Made by a program: the position numbers and the translations under genes. The notes beneath the pieces are model-generated. The model did no database searches, had not been told where the DNA came from, and saw nothing but the letters and a program-made list of their open reading frames with translations. A stretch of 64,000 nucleotides of DNA from Charina bottae. Lineage: Eukaryota; Chordata; Lepidosauria; Squamata; Charinaidae. Every line of letters starts with the position of its first letter. Position 1 is the first letter of the stretch. Below, one piece after another: positions 23,903 to 35,912 of this stretch. The DNA is taken from assembly GCA_023362775.1 (NCBI GenBank), contig JALMGJ010000005.1, positions 87,059,421-87,123,420 of the forward strand. The letters are read 5' to 3'.

Positions 23903-24858
23903 GGGTCTGTCAGATCAAGCAGCATCCTGTTTCCTATAGTGCAAGTTAAATTTAGGAAGCTGACAAGCAAAACATTGATTTAAGTGGTTTTAAAATGGGA
24001 TACAAGCCAAATTTCTTTGGCTATCAAATTCAGAAATCCATATGTACGCTTGCATGTTTTATAGTGCCTAGGCATTACAGTTCAACTAACAGTTGCTGGG
24101 TACAACAGTGACAGAAACAGATGCACACTGCACTGTGTTTTCAAAATTCAACAGAATTAGATGTAGGTTGGAACCACTTTCAACAACACATTAAGCCAGT
24201 TCAATTTCACAATGGCCACTTCAGATAAAGAGCCTTTCCATCTCCCAACTCTACTGATTTCAAGGTAATCTGCACCTGAGACTGACCTGGGTTGTTATGA
24301 TCATGGATCTATTCCATCTTGCCTTCTGCCCCATGTGAAAACAAACATTGGTGAAATTAATAGATTTATTAGCAACCAACCAGCTATTAGCACAGTGCCA
24401 GATTGCTTATCTTGTTTTTTGGGGGGTGGAAGGTGGGGAGAGAAGTGGGACTGTCAGCTTCAGAGGCAGCAATTCCCATGAAAGAAAATTCCCAATTCAA
24501 GGAAATTACTGAGATATACTAGAACTGCTCACAGTTGCAAGCCGTATATGCTGACTCTTTGATCACCAGGAGATTCATCCCATTGAAAAATGCAGAACTG
24601 CTACTCTGCATAGCAATCACCAGTGACTAAGAGGTGAACCCCACCAGCACTACTTTTCTGAAAATGGCTGGAACTAGAGATTAATATGTCATTTTTTTCT
24701 TTCTCATTAATGCCCAAAACACATTGTTCGCTCTACCTGTGAACAAGATGGCTGGTATATAACTTGGCAAGAAATCCATTAGATATACATCGTGTCACAC
24801 ATTTGGGGGTCACACTAGACACATTAGAAAATAGGGGAAAAGATGATCTAGGCAGATA
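23903..24858. other. Unassigned intergenic DNA
   Basis: No feature recognised. A G-run lies near 24421-24427. Confidence 0.5.
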
Positions 24859-25077
24859 TTTTAGACCAGAGCTTTCCAAACTGTGTGTCGGGACACGTTA
24901 GTGTGTCGGCTGCACTGTCTGGGTGTGTCGCGGCTGCTTCTGCCTCTGAGCCCTGCCAGGATTACGCACAGGTCCAAGTGCCTGCCTTGTGCCCTGCTGT
25001 AAGAGTGTGTCGCGAAATGATGCATGTCTAAAAAGTGTGTCACCAACATGAAAAGTTTGGAAAGCTCTGTTTTAGAC
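24859..25077. mobile_element. hAT-type MITE, complete, 203 bp
   Basis: The element spans 24867-25069. Its perfect 16-bp terminal inverted repeats are CAGAGCTTTCCAAACT (24867-24882) and AGTTTGGAAAGCTCTG (25054-25069). The 8-bp target duplication TTTTAGAC flanks it at 24859-24866 and 25070-25077. TIRs starting CAG and an 8-bp duplication are diagnostic of hAT transposons. Inside are three GTGTGTC-type words near each end and a GC-rich centre. No transposase is encoded. Exact ends and duplication suggest a comparatively young insertion. Confidence 0.95.
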
Positions 25078-26287
25078 GGTAACTCTAGGTCTACACAACT
25101 GTAGTTTGGCCCAGGATCTAAATCTACCAATCCATAAGAATATTCTTCTGAAGACGGCCACATGATCCTAGCAGATCTAGAGGCACAAAGAAAGGTCATA
25201 CTTGACGTCTGAGGCATGTACAGTACCTCAATTTTTTTCCCTTGATATTTACTTGCTACATGGTAGATAATTTTAATAATAATAAAGCCCCGAAACCTTC
25301 TTTTTTACACAACCCATTTGAATAATTGGTATTTCCATGCCCACGGCAGTTTCTGCTCCATTCCTTTTGAATGTGCATTTGCCATAACTAAAAAGGAGTT
25401 TTATGTAGCTTTAATTTAAATACAACAAGGCAGAATACCAGCATAGCATTTTGAAACAAATGGCTGAAACTAGCTCCTATGTGATTAGCTTAAAAGCAGC
25501 ATTAAAATTAAAATATTTCTAAAAGGGAAAAAAAAACTCCAACTGCCAATATCACTGTCCAATAATCATGACTCTCCAGATGATAACGCAGTATTAATGT
25601 GTGCTAATGGTGGAAACCTTATAATTTTTTCATCCTCAGATTGCCATAATCATCATGAACTATGACTGCAAACGAGTATAAACTGTAATTTCTGCAGTTT
25701 GCCTCTTCACCCACAGCCACCACTTAAGCGAACCTCCCTAAAACCAAATTCTGTAACTTGGCCCGGTTCCATCAAATGCTGAGCTTGGCAGTGTTACAAT
25801 TAGCTCCATCTTATCAAATATATATAATCAATCGATTATTAAACTTCCATTGACCCCAGCTTTCTTGATCCACAGGTCATGAGAGAAAGCAAGTCTTCCC
25901 ATTTGTCATGATGATGCCAGTGTAGACCTTCCATCTTATGACATTGTGAATCAGGAACCAAATACGCCCAGAATAAAGTGTCAGCTATTTCCGTGTTTCT
26001 GCCCAGCATTACACTCTGTATGTTGAAAGTATACAGCTTCAACCTTTCCCCAACTGGCTCAGAGCAATGTATAGATGATGATCTCAGTTGTCAGCTGCCG
26101 CACAGACTTAGACCCCTACGTGATCACTCTTGGATTCCTCTGCCCCTTGTCAAATTTGCACAGCCTTATATTGAAGCTACGAAGTATGGCAGATTCACTG
26201 TGGATCAGGAATAGCCCAGACGGCTGATGTCTCTTTCTTCAGCGAAAAGTTGAGCTGATGAGTTTGTAATGCATTTCTTATCAAAGG
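25078..26287. other. Intergenic DNA with a possible conserved non-coding segment
   Basis: Nothing coding. The stretch at about 25270-25540 is AT-rich but not repetitive and contains several TAATT/ATTTAAAT homeodomain-like words; its texture resembles vertebrate conserved non-coding elements. This is an impression only. Confidence 0.35.
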
Positions 26288-26376
<89 letters not shown>

Positions 26377-26408
26377 CTATCTGTCTGTGTCTGTGTGTCT
26401 GTGTGTCT
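26288..26408 (+). repeat. Compound (GTCT)n(ATCT)n microsatellite
   Basis: About thirteen GTCT units, then about nine ATCT units, then a mixed CTGT/GTGT tail. Confidence 0.96.
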
Positions 26409-27913
26409 TATCAAAAACACCAAAAGGGATAAATCAAATAATTTACAATTTTGCCTAGAGAGAGGGAGAAGTATATACTTGTGAATTCCTTAAATAAATA
26501 TTTCAGTTAATTATTCATGCCTCAGTCATTAATACTTTATTTTCTCTGCTTTGCCTTAGCAGAACAGATAATGAAATAATTGATTAGTACACCAAGGTAA
26601 TGGTGTAAAATATTCACTCTCTAAAATATTCAGTCTGACAGAAAGGGAAGGAGTGCCTATTTATGTAAGAATGATGCACAAATCTGGGAAGAATCTAGGA
26701 ACCTTTGCCATTGCAAATCACTGTCCCAGACAGAGAAAGGTTGTTCCAATATTACTGTCAAATTTTTAAAATGCACACACACATACACACACAGTGCTTC
26801 CTAATTGCACAGGAACTACACAGCAATGAAATGCTTTCTATTCTTTGGAGAAGAGACTGGGATATGCAGTTAAGCCTGATACAGGTAATACATTCCATGG
26901 ACTTTCTAATCACGATGAAGATTTGAACTGCAAAACCATCACATCCATATTTGAAAGTGAGCAACAAAAGGACAGATTTTGATCATCCCTGGTCATGGTT
27001 ATATGAGTGCATCAACCAGCTGAGATGTGACCTTCCTCAAATTTTGGCAGCACTTGCCTTTAGTCAGCATATGATAAAAGACTGAGTTTCTATATGTTTC
27101 AGATTCCAGGGGTGGGTGCATTTGTACATAAGAATACATTGCTGTTTGAAGATATGTTAACAGGCTATGTCATTGGAGGAGCCTGCAAGCATTTGCTTTC
27201 ATTTGCAATTAACTATGGCTCCTTGTAATGATATACCCAGGACAAAATATGGTTTCTTGTATCTAAACAAGTCATTATAGCACAAAGCATTTGATGGGGA
27301 GCTTTGCAAAATGCATTGGTGGAACCAAAATGCCCTTCTCCAAAGAGGTGTGGCTTGGCATGGCTGCTTCAAAGACTTTCACCATGCGTGCAAAGTTCAC
27401 CAGGAAAGCACTTTGAGCAGCTGCCTCAAGCCTTGCAAAGGACATGGCTATGTTGATGATCCTGAAAAGGGTCCTTCGCTCACACTAAACTAATTTGCAA
27501 ACCACCCCTTCCAAAATGCCTTGCACAACTCTAGTAACCATATGCTGAAATGGACTTTTCAGAAAATCAGAGGAGTGGCAGGCTGTAGTAGTAATTCAGG
27601 TGTATATCAACAGCAAAAGATTACTAACTGGAAGTGGGAATCAGCCCTTGATCTGAATTCAAAGACACAATGTGATTTGGAAAGCAGCCAGTCAAGGCTA
27701 GGAAATCACAGCTGACTGGTGCTACATGGATGCTGCTGCTCACTCTGAATCGCACTGCCCTTCCAAGCTGGATCTCTGTAATTGCTCTGCAATGGAGGCA
27801 TGTTTGCATACTGGCCATATAGAAGAAATGGAAGCCTATTAACCGATACCTACTGGTGTATTCCCAAAGTGTACATTCTGAAGCCAGTTATCCTTCCAAA
27901 TTCAGCACTGGGT
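26409..27913. other. Unassigned intergenic DNA
   Basis: A short (CA)n run lies near 26773-26793. Open frames are short and unrecognised. Confidence 0.5.
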
Positions 27914-27921
27914 CCCATGTA

Positions 27922-28256
27922 AGGTAAAAGGTAAAGGTTCCCCCCGCACATTTGTGCAGTCGTGTCCGACTCTAGGGGCCGGTGCTCATCTCCGTTTGTT
28001 AGCCAAAGAGCCAGCGTTGTCCGAAGACGCTTCCACGGTCATGTGGCCACATGACACGCGCGGAACGCTGTTACCTACCCACTGAAGTGGTACCTATTCA
28101 TCTACTTGCATTTGCATGCTTTCGAATTGCTAGGTTGGCAAGAGCTGGGGCGAGTGCGGGAGCTCACTCCGCACGCGGGGCTAGGGATTCGAACCTCCGT
28201 ACTTGCGATCTTCCGATCGACAAGCCTGGCATCTTACCTGATGAGCCACCACGCCC
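27922..28256 (-). mobile_element. tRNA-derived SINE, family A (copy 5), full length
   Basis: Full-length minus-strand copy with well-kept CpG sites (GACACGCGCGGAACGC, CGCACGCGGGGC). Flanked by CCCATGTA at 27914-27921 and 28257-28264, an 8-bp probable target duplication. Confidence 0.92.
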
Positions 28257-28264
28257 CCCATGTA

Positions 28265-29117
28265 CAGCCTATTAAACTTGCGGTCGCTCCATAAACATGT
28301 ATTCTAGCTTATTAATTGCTTGGTGATTCCTCCATTACTAAAAAAACTAAAAGCAATTCTGATCAGGTATGGAAACCGAAACAATCCGAAGGTCTATCAA
28401 AGACTGGTGGGCATAGCAGAAAACGTAAATCATTGCTGGCTTGGCAACAGGTTTTTTCTTTTTCATCCTCTGAAACGGCTTCTAGCAGGTTCATTCTCTT
28501 TTTTACAAACTCTCCTATTAACTAATTGTGCACTAATTTCTGTGACGAACTAATTAAAGACCTGTTTCTCAGTAATATTAATGTCTAGAAATTAATTTCA
28601 GCTGTTGTTTTTCCTGCCTGCTTTCATTTAAGCCTAATGTAATTAAAGCAAATTACGGGACCTAATGAACATAAACTGCTACATATCTCCAAGCAGCAAC
28701 ATAATCCTCTTTTTTTCACTTTCCCAAGAAGACGCATACAATGCGCTCAGACTGTCAGGTCCTAGAACATGTGTCAGGACCTTCAGGAATCAGTGGAGAA
28801 GGTGTCACTTGAACAACTGGGTATATTCTACAATTAGCATAAAGAATATAATTAGTGTAAGAAGATTCCCAAGTACCATTTGCCCTCCTTCCTCCATGTT
28901 AGCATCAGGAGTGAAATACTTATGACAGATGTGCAAAATGAACTTGGTGAAGGGGTAAAGTCCTTGCACCCCCAATTCTTCTCTTTTTCTTCTATTTCTT
29001 CCCTTCTTTCTGCTCACTTTTATGTTTTCCTCTAGAGCTGAGAAGTAAATTATATCTTTCAGGAAAGTACTGCATACACTGGTTGTGTCATATATAAAGC
29101 TAAAGATTCTCTTCTGA
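28265..29117. other. Intergenic DNA with possible conserved non-coding segment
   Basis: No gene seen. The part at 28500-28720 holds repeated TAATT/AATTA words (ACTAATTG, GTAATTAAAGC, CAAATTACG) within non-repetitive sequence, as often seen in developmental enhancers. Not testable from one sequence. Confidence 0.35.
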
Positions 29118-29292
29118 TGAGCTCAACACCTGGTGACTACATGAGTACGTCTATGTGTGGTTTCTGGGGAGGGGGGGTGCAATAGTATTAAAGCAGTTTG
29201 CCATTGCCTTTTTCTAGGATATTTTTCCAAGTTCCCATTCTAGCCTATAGCCCTGGGATTTTCTAGCTGTATTCCACCCAAGTACTGACTGA
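29118..29292 (-). mobile_element. 5S-derived SINE fragment, antisense
   Basis: GCAGTTTGCCATTGCC matches the body shared by Sauria-type SINEs, and TATTCCACCCAAGTACTGACTG at the right matches the reverse complement of the 5S rRNA block (TTAGTACTTGGATGGGAG). The rest of the 5S head is cut off where the BovB sequence begins. Confidence 0.6.
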
Positions 29293-29474
29293 AGGAAAAA
29301 GGAGAAGGGGACGGCAGAGGATGAGATGGATAGATAGCATCACCGATGTAATGAACATGAATTTGAGTAAACTCCGGGAGACAGTGGAGGGCAGGAAGGC
29401 CTGGCGTGCTATGGTCCATGAGGTCACGAAGAGTCGGACACGACTAAACGACTGAACAACAACAACAAACTAAC
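29293..29474 (+). mobile_element. RTE-BovB LINE, extreme 3' end
   Basis: A severely 5'-truncated BovB copy. After the stop codon it ends at once with the short 3' tail ACAACAACAACAAAC. The terminal sequence GAGTCGGACACGACT is the part used as a tail by BovB-dependent SINEs and recurs exactly in the family A SINEs here. Confidence 0.93.
29300..29455 (+). pseudogene. BovB ORF2 C-terminal fragment, 51 codons and stop
   Basis: The frame reads RRRGRQRMRWIDSI, then MNMNLSKLRETVEGRKAWRA and MVHEVTKSRTRLND before TGA. This is the canonical C-terminus of BovB ORF2, without a single stop or frameshift. All catalytic domains are missing. The intact frame suggests that BovB was active in this lineage more recently than the broken copy at 33.7-36.7 kb implies. 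Confidence 0.92.
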
Positions 29475-31355
<1,881 letters not shown>

Positions 31356-31364
31356 ATAAAAAAA

Positions 31365-31772
31365 ATTCCCTTCTCACCCCTATGGGTGGTACGTGTCTCG
31401 TGTCTTCCTCCGCCTCGGGTCCTCTACCAGAGGCCTGGGAGTTTGAAGGTTCTGCTCAGTATCTTAGCTGTTCCTAGCACTGCACTCTTCTCGACAGAGA
31501 GCTCTGAAGCTGTTCCTGGGATCTGTTGGAGCCACTCTCCCAGCTTGGGACTCACAGCCCCGAGTGCTCATACCACCACTGGGACCACCTTAGCCTTCAC
31601 TTTCCACATCCTCTCCAGTTCCTCCTTCAGGCCCTGGTACTTCTCCAGCTTCTCATCCTCCTTCTTCCTGATGTTGCTGTCACTTGGCACTTCTACATCA
31701 ATCACCACCGCCGTCTTCTGGTCCTTGTCTACTACCACAATGTCTGGTTGATTGGCCAGTACATACCTGTAT
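31365..31772 (-). pseudogene. R4-like LINE, restriction-like endonuclease C-terminus
   Basis: The minus strand reads NQPDIVVVDKDQKTAVVIDV, EVPSDSNIRKKEDEKLEKYQ, ERMWKVKAKVVPVVV and then (in frame) LGAVSPKLGEWLQQIPG. The PD...D pattern is that of the PD-(D/E)xK-type endonuclease at the C-terminus of R2/R4-group site-specific LINEs; the sequence resembles the R4/Dong/Rex6 type known from fish and lizards. Only this end and the 3' untranslated part (GTACCACCCATAGGGGTGAG on the minus strand) remain. The upstream side is cut by a Sauria SINE. The reverse transcriptase is missing. The clade is inferred from memory of family sequences. Confidence 0.8.
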
Positions 31773-31975
31773 CTTGTCCGATTCTCGGAGACTGCCTGGA
31801 CAAGACCCTGCAGTTTTCTTGGCAAGGTTTTTCAGAAGTGGTTTGCCATTGCCTCCTTCCAAGGGCTGAGAGAAAGTGACTGGCCCAGCTGGCTTTGTGC
31901 CTAAGGCAGGACTAGAACTCACAGTCTCCTGGTTCCTAGCCTGATGCTTTAACCACTACACCAAACTGCGTCTCA
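31773..31975 (-). mobile_element. Sauria SINE
   Basis: Minus-strand copy: tail CTTGTCCGATTCTCGGAGAC at the left, middle TTTTTCAGAAGTGGTTTGCC, B-box region AGGACTAGAACTC, and head AACCACTACACCAAACTGCG at the right. The last tail bases are missing where it meets the R4-like fragment. Confidence 0.92.
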
Positions 31976-32625
31976 TATATGATATACCTTTTCTCTAATT
32001 TAGACAAATGTTTGTGTAGGTCAACATTCTTTAAATATTCCCCTTGACATTTGCTGAGAATGAAATTCTTAGGCTATACTGTTCAGTATATGGCAAGTTT
32101 TAGGAATTGATTAAAACTGTGAGCATTCTACAATTGTGGGTGGAAATTTTAGAATTTTGATTAGTTTTCTTCTTTGCCAATATATTAATGGTGGGAGGAA
32201 TTCCATTAAAAATGGTTTGCATCATCCATAAAGCTGGATTAGTGAACTAGTGAGGGAAGATCAAAATGCAGCAAAAATGACAAAGAAACATGCAGAAGAC
32301 ACAAAATGGGCCTTTTTGTGATGACATCCTGGCTGCAAATTTTTCACAGCAGGTGAAGATTCATTCATTTTGTCATCTTTCAGTTATTAAAAAGGGTGTT
32401 CATGTTTCTCTTAGTTTTTTTTAAACTGAAGTTGTTGGTTCTTCAGGCAGTTAAACATCTGCACACATTGTATGCAGGGAGCTCAAAGTTTCTTAAAGGT
32501 TGGTGAGAAGAAAGTTCATTTGAAGTCCCTTCTTCTCATTGTGTCATACGCCAATGTAATTTTTTGGTCTGTTAGATTTTGTTCATTTAACTAAATAGTC
32601 TCATAAAGGCATGTGTGAGGCATGC
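31976..32625. other. Unassigned intergenic DNA
   Basis: AT-rich; no feature recognised. Confidence 0.5.
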
Positions 32626-32692
32626 TGGCTGGGGAATTCTGGGAGTTGAAGTCCACACATCTTCAAGTTACCAAGATTGAGAAACACTGGAG
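32626..32692. mobile_element. hAT fold-back MITE, right half only
   Basis: GCATGCTGGCTGGGGAATTC, TGGGAGTTGAAGTCCACACA and GATTGAGAAACACTGGAG match the right arm of the element at 14.7 kb in the same order. The left arm is missing, so no target duplication can be checked. Confidence 0.8.
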
Positions 32693-33705
32693 TAAACCAA
32701 ATTACTAAAATAAATCTTTGGATTAAATTGGAACTAATTAGTTTTATCACCTCCAACTGAAAGTATAAATCCATTTGAACACTTCAAATGATGAATACTA
32801 TTTTGATGGAGGGTGCTCCATGCATTCTCCCAAGGCCAGGCCTCGCTTCCCACCTTATAAAACGGCTCTAGTTATATATTATATTTCAATTATGAAATAT
32901 TTTGTGGTTAAACCCTATTTTATTAACCAACTGGAGAGTTTCAGCCGCTGGACAGATAGAGATGTAATATGTAAATCTTGACAAACTAACCCCCCCAAAA
33001 AAACTTAATTTTTAAGTGTGATGTAAATAATCATAGCTATTATTATTTGAAACTGAGGAGCACTCTAGCTCATTAAAAGCATAGCAAGTATTTTTTCTCA
33101 GCAGATTTCTGCAGATCACTTGGAATTTTTGCAGTTCTGATGTCGTGACAACAAATTGCTTGTGTTTTTTCCATAAACGTATTAAACCACATTTTTGTGA
33201 AATTGCAATCAAATTTGGAGTGATGTGAAATTGTAAAGCACTTTGGACTTGTTGCCTCTTTCAGTGAAATTTCTCAGATACTTTTATTAAAGAGACAAAA
33301 ACTGGAAACTTACTTAAATTTGTCAAGATTCAAAATTTAGTTGCAACTTAAGGAGAACTCTAAAGATAAAATGCTTTTAGCAGTTCGAGCACCCTTTAAG
33401 ATATCCAGCATGTACTCCTAATTCTTTGCCCAGAATTTGTTAAAAGTCAAATCAAATGTAGAATATTTGAATATTTCAATAATTTCTGAAAGAGCTAAAG
33501 CTGCTTTTCTTTACCTCATTTCAAAATTTATGCATAAAAACATTTGTTATACAAGATATAAATACAAATAGAGAGTTAAGACAAATTGCTATAACTTGGC
33601 CTTAAAACAAAATCTGTTGCTAATATACAGTATTTTAAGCATCGTTGTTTTGCCGTCTTTTAAAAATTTGGTGCATTTTTGTTTGTTTGCTTTCTGCTTC
33701 ATTTG
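32693..33705. other. Unassigned intergenic DNA
   Basis: Very AT-rich; no feature recognised. Confidence 0.5.
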
Positions 33706-33717
33706 TACCAACAAGGT

Positions 33718-34261
33718 GTCATGAATAGATGGCGAGAATATGTGGAAGAGCTGTATGCAACTAGTACAGAGGAGCAACATCAAAGAGAGGAGGATAAGGA
33801 AACAGAACTAGAACCAGCCATCCTGGATGAAGAAGTCAAGTGGGCAATGAACCAACCTCAAAACAACAAGGCCCCAGGAGTTGACAACATCTCTGCTGAA
33901 TTGTTAAGGCTAGTACCAACTGCAATTATCAGAGCTTTGTGCCAGAAAATTTGGGAAACCAACACATGGCCACATAACTGGAAACAATCAGTGTTTGCCA
34001 AAAAAGGGGGATTCAAAGGAGTGTTCTAACTACCGCACTGTTGCTCTCATATCAAACGCTAGCAAGATTCTACTGAAAATCATACAACAACACCTGGCTC
34101 CAATCATCGAAAGGGAACTGCCAAATGTTCAAGCTGGTTTCCGACGGGGCCATGGCACCCGTGATCACATTGCAAACGTTCAATGGATAAAAGAAAAATG
34201 TCGCAAATATCAAAAGAATATTTGTATGTGCTTCATCGACTACAGGAAAGCTTTTGATTGT
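33718..34261 (+). pseudogene. BovB ORF2, N-terminal RT part, frameshifted
   Basis: The first frame reads NRWREYVEELYATSTEEQHQ and NNKAPGVDNISAELLRL, the region just before and at the start of BovB reverse transcriptase. After a one-base shift in an A/G-rich run near 34000 the next frame gives NYRTVALISNASKILLKIIQ, ELPNVQAGFRRGHGTRDHIA and the motif A region CFIDYRKAFDC with its catalytic aspartate. The insertion at 34262 interrupts the coding sequence directly after this Asp-Cys. Confidence 0.9.
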
Positions 34262-34344
34262 ATTGTCGAAGGCTTTCACGGCCGGAGTTCAATGGCTGTT
34301 GTGGGTCTTCCGGGCTGTGTGGCCGTGTTCTGGAAGTTGTGGTT

Positions 34345-34386
34345 CCTAACGTTTCGCCAGCATCTGTGGCCAGCATCTTCAGAGGG
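34345..34386 (-). ncRNA. Hammerhead ribozyme motif, core intact
   Basis: On the minus strand the order is CCCT (stem I strand), CUGAAGA (conserved core), a stem II formed by GCUGGC pairing with a second GCUGGC using two G-U wobbles around a short loop, GAAA (second core box), ACGU, U (cleavage site base) and AGG, which pairs with CCT. ACGU is self-complementary, so stem III would form between two molecules, as described for the minimal hammerheads of Penelope-like elements. Activity is unknown. Confidence 0.75.
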
Positions 34387-34440
34387 CAGGAGCACAGATA
34401 GAAGCTTCAGACAGAGATTTTGCTTCTATCTGTGCTCCTG

Positions 34441-34482
34441 CCCTCTGAAGATGCTGGCCACAGATGCTGGCGCAACGTTAGG
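34441..34482 (+). ncRNA. Hammerhead ribozyme motif, core mutated
   Basis: Mirror copy of the motif in the left arm, but the second core box reads GCAA instead of GAAA (A to C at 34473). This conserved adenine is part of the catalytic core, so I expect this copy to be inactive. Confidence 0.7.
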
Positions 34483-34542
34483 AACCACAACTTCCAGAAC
34501 ATGGCCACACAGCCCAGAAGACCCACAACAGCTTTTGATTGT

Positions 34543-34801
34543 GTTGACCATGACAAACTATGGAGAGCCCTAGCAGACCTTAGGGTGCCACTACATTTAG
34601 TGAAGTTGATGAAATCACTGTACGTAAATCAGGAAGCCACTGTATGAACTCAATATGGTGACACTGATTGGTTCAAGATCGAGAAAGGTGTGCGACAAGG
34701 TTGCATTCTGTCACCTTTCTTATTCAACTTGTATGCCGAAGTGATCATCAGGAAACGAGCTAGACGAATCAGAAATTGGGGTAAAAATTGGCGGAAGAAA
34801 C
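34543..34801 (+). pseudogene. BovB ORF2, middle RT block
   Basis: Continues from the first block: VDHDKLWRALADLRVPLHLV, then after an in-frame stop near 34645 QYGDTDWFKIEKGVRQGCIL and SPFLFNLYAEVIIRKRA, which is the motif B region of the RTE reverse transcriptase. A frame change near 34770 precedes the Penelope insertion. Confidence 0.88.
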
Positions 34802-34885
34802 ATCAATAACCTTGTCTATGAAGGTTCTCAGTCATCCAGGTGGAATTGTCTGTAGCTTGAATCATGTCAACTGGATTTCTATTTT

Positions 34886-34934
34886 CTCAGTGGAAACATT
34901 TCGCTCCTTATCCAAGGAGCTTCTTCAGTCTGAG
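34886..34934 (-). ncRNA. Hammerhead ribozyme motif in PLE terminal repeat
   Basis: On the minus strand: CUCAG (outer stem I), CUGAAGA, a perfect 7-bp stem II (GCUCCUU/AAGGAGC, loop GGAU), GAAA, AUGU, then UCCA and CUGAG, which pairs with CUCAG. Compared with the copies at 42 kb the stem III word is AUGU instead of the palindrome ACGU, so intermolecular pairing would be weaker. Confidence 0.78.
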
Positions 34935-35024
34935 CAAAGTTAGTAAGGGAATCCTAAATATGTTTCTAGGTAGCTGTGTGACCTTACACCTGGGGCTAGG
35001 TCATGGTTATATTGAGATGTTATT

Positions 35025-35912
35025 TTAAGTCCTTTTATCATCTAAAGGAGGATCGTTAAGATCACCATGCTGCTGTTGAGCTTGTGAAATGGTCTTAATC
35101 TTCCTAGGCACAGAAGACAAAGCAGGGAGGAAGATGGGGGAAAGATTATGCCTGAGGCCCCCACCTCTATTCAAGGAAGGATTTTCCAAGTTGGCATAAA
35201 TGGATTCCTTGACCCCTCTCTCAAACCACCTATCTTCTCTGTCTAAAATGTGAACATTAATGTCCTCAAATGAGTGTCCTTTTTCCTTTAGATGAAGATA
35301 AACTGCTGACTCTGGTCCTGTGGTGTTACTTCTCCTGTGTTGGGCCATCCTCCTGTACAAAAGTTGTTTGGTTTCTCCAATGTAGAGTTCAGAGCACTCC
35401 TCACTGCACTGGATTGCATAAACTACATTGCTTTTCTTGTGTTTTGGAGTTTGATCTTTGGGGTGTACAAGCCTCTGTCTCAGTGTGTTGGTGGGTTTGA
35501 AATATACAGGTATGTGGTGTTTGCCAAATATCCGTTTTATCTTTTCAGACACGCCAGCCATGTAGGGAATGACCAGGTTCTTTCGTTTACTCTGAGTCTC
35601 AGCCCTATCTGTTGCTGTTTTAGGTCTGGTAGATTTAGATTTGGTGAAGGCCCAATTTGGATATCCACAGGCCTTCAGAGCTGTTCTCAGGTGCTGATTT
35701 TCATTCTTTTTGGAATCCATGGAGGTGGGGATGGTTTCTGCTCTGTGTGACAATGTCCTGATGACTCCTAGTTTGTGCTGCAGTGGATGGTGGGAGTCAA
35801 ACATCAGATATTGATCTGTGTGTGTGGGTTTCCTGTAGATCCCTATTTCTAGCTTGCCACCGGTCCCAATGAGGACTTCACAGTCTAGGAATGCCAGACT
35901 GTTGACATGATT
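35025..35912 (-). pseudogene. Penelope-like protein C-terminus with GIY-YIG endonuclease
   Basis: This frame is open for about 296 codons inside the element (the same frame extends by chance into flanking BovB to 36152). In order it shows the end of the reverse transcriptase region (YRKPTHTDQYLMFDSHHPLQ, HKLGVIRTLSHRAE), a linker (RKNLVIPYMAGVSEKIKRIF), and a GIY-YIG nuclease: VVYAIQC, LYIGETKQLLYRRMAQHRR, HSFEDINVHILDRED and RGVKESIYANLENPSLNRGG, with the metal-binding glutamate in VKES. The YAI...YIG pair replaces the usual GIY...YIG, as is common in PLEs. The RT catalytic motifs are missing (5' truncation). The uninterrupted frame suggests a fairly young insertion. Confidence 0.88.

Larger units (their letters stand above)
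34249..34542. mobile_element. Fold-back Penelope-like terminus pair with 13-bp TSD
   Basis: The insert at 34262-34529 lies between exact 13-bp copies of AGCTTTTGATTGT (34249-34261 and 34530-34542). Its left arm (34296-34405) is nearly the reverse complement of its right arm (34422-34529), with a 16-nt loop; the left arm has 34 extra outer bases beginning ATTGTCGAAGGCTTTCACGG. That opening phrase and AACGTTTCGCC are typical of vertebrate Penelope-like element ends. No protein is encoded. Each arm holds a hammerhead ribozyme motif, so this appears to be two PLE terminal repeats joined head to head. Confidence 0.85.

Noticed and set aside
35270..35750. Plus-strand frames of 76 and 137 codons
   Set aside because: They are antisense shadows of the GIY-YIG coding region of the Penelope-like element.
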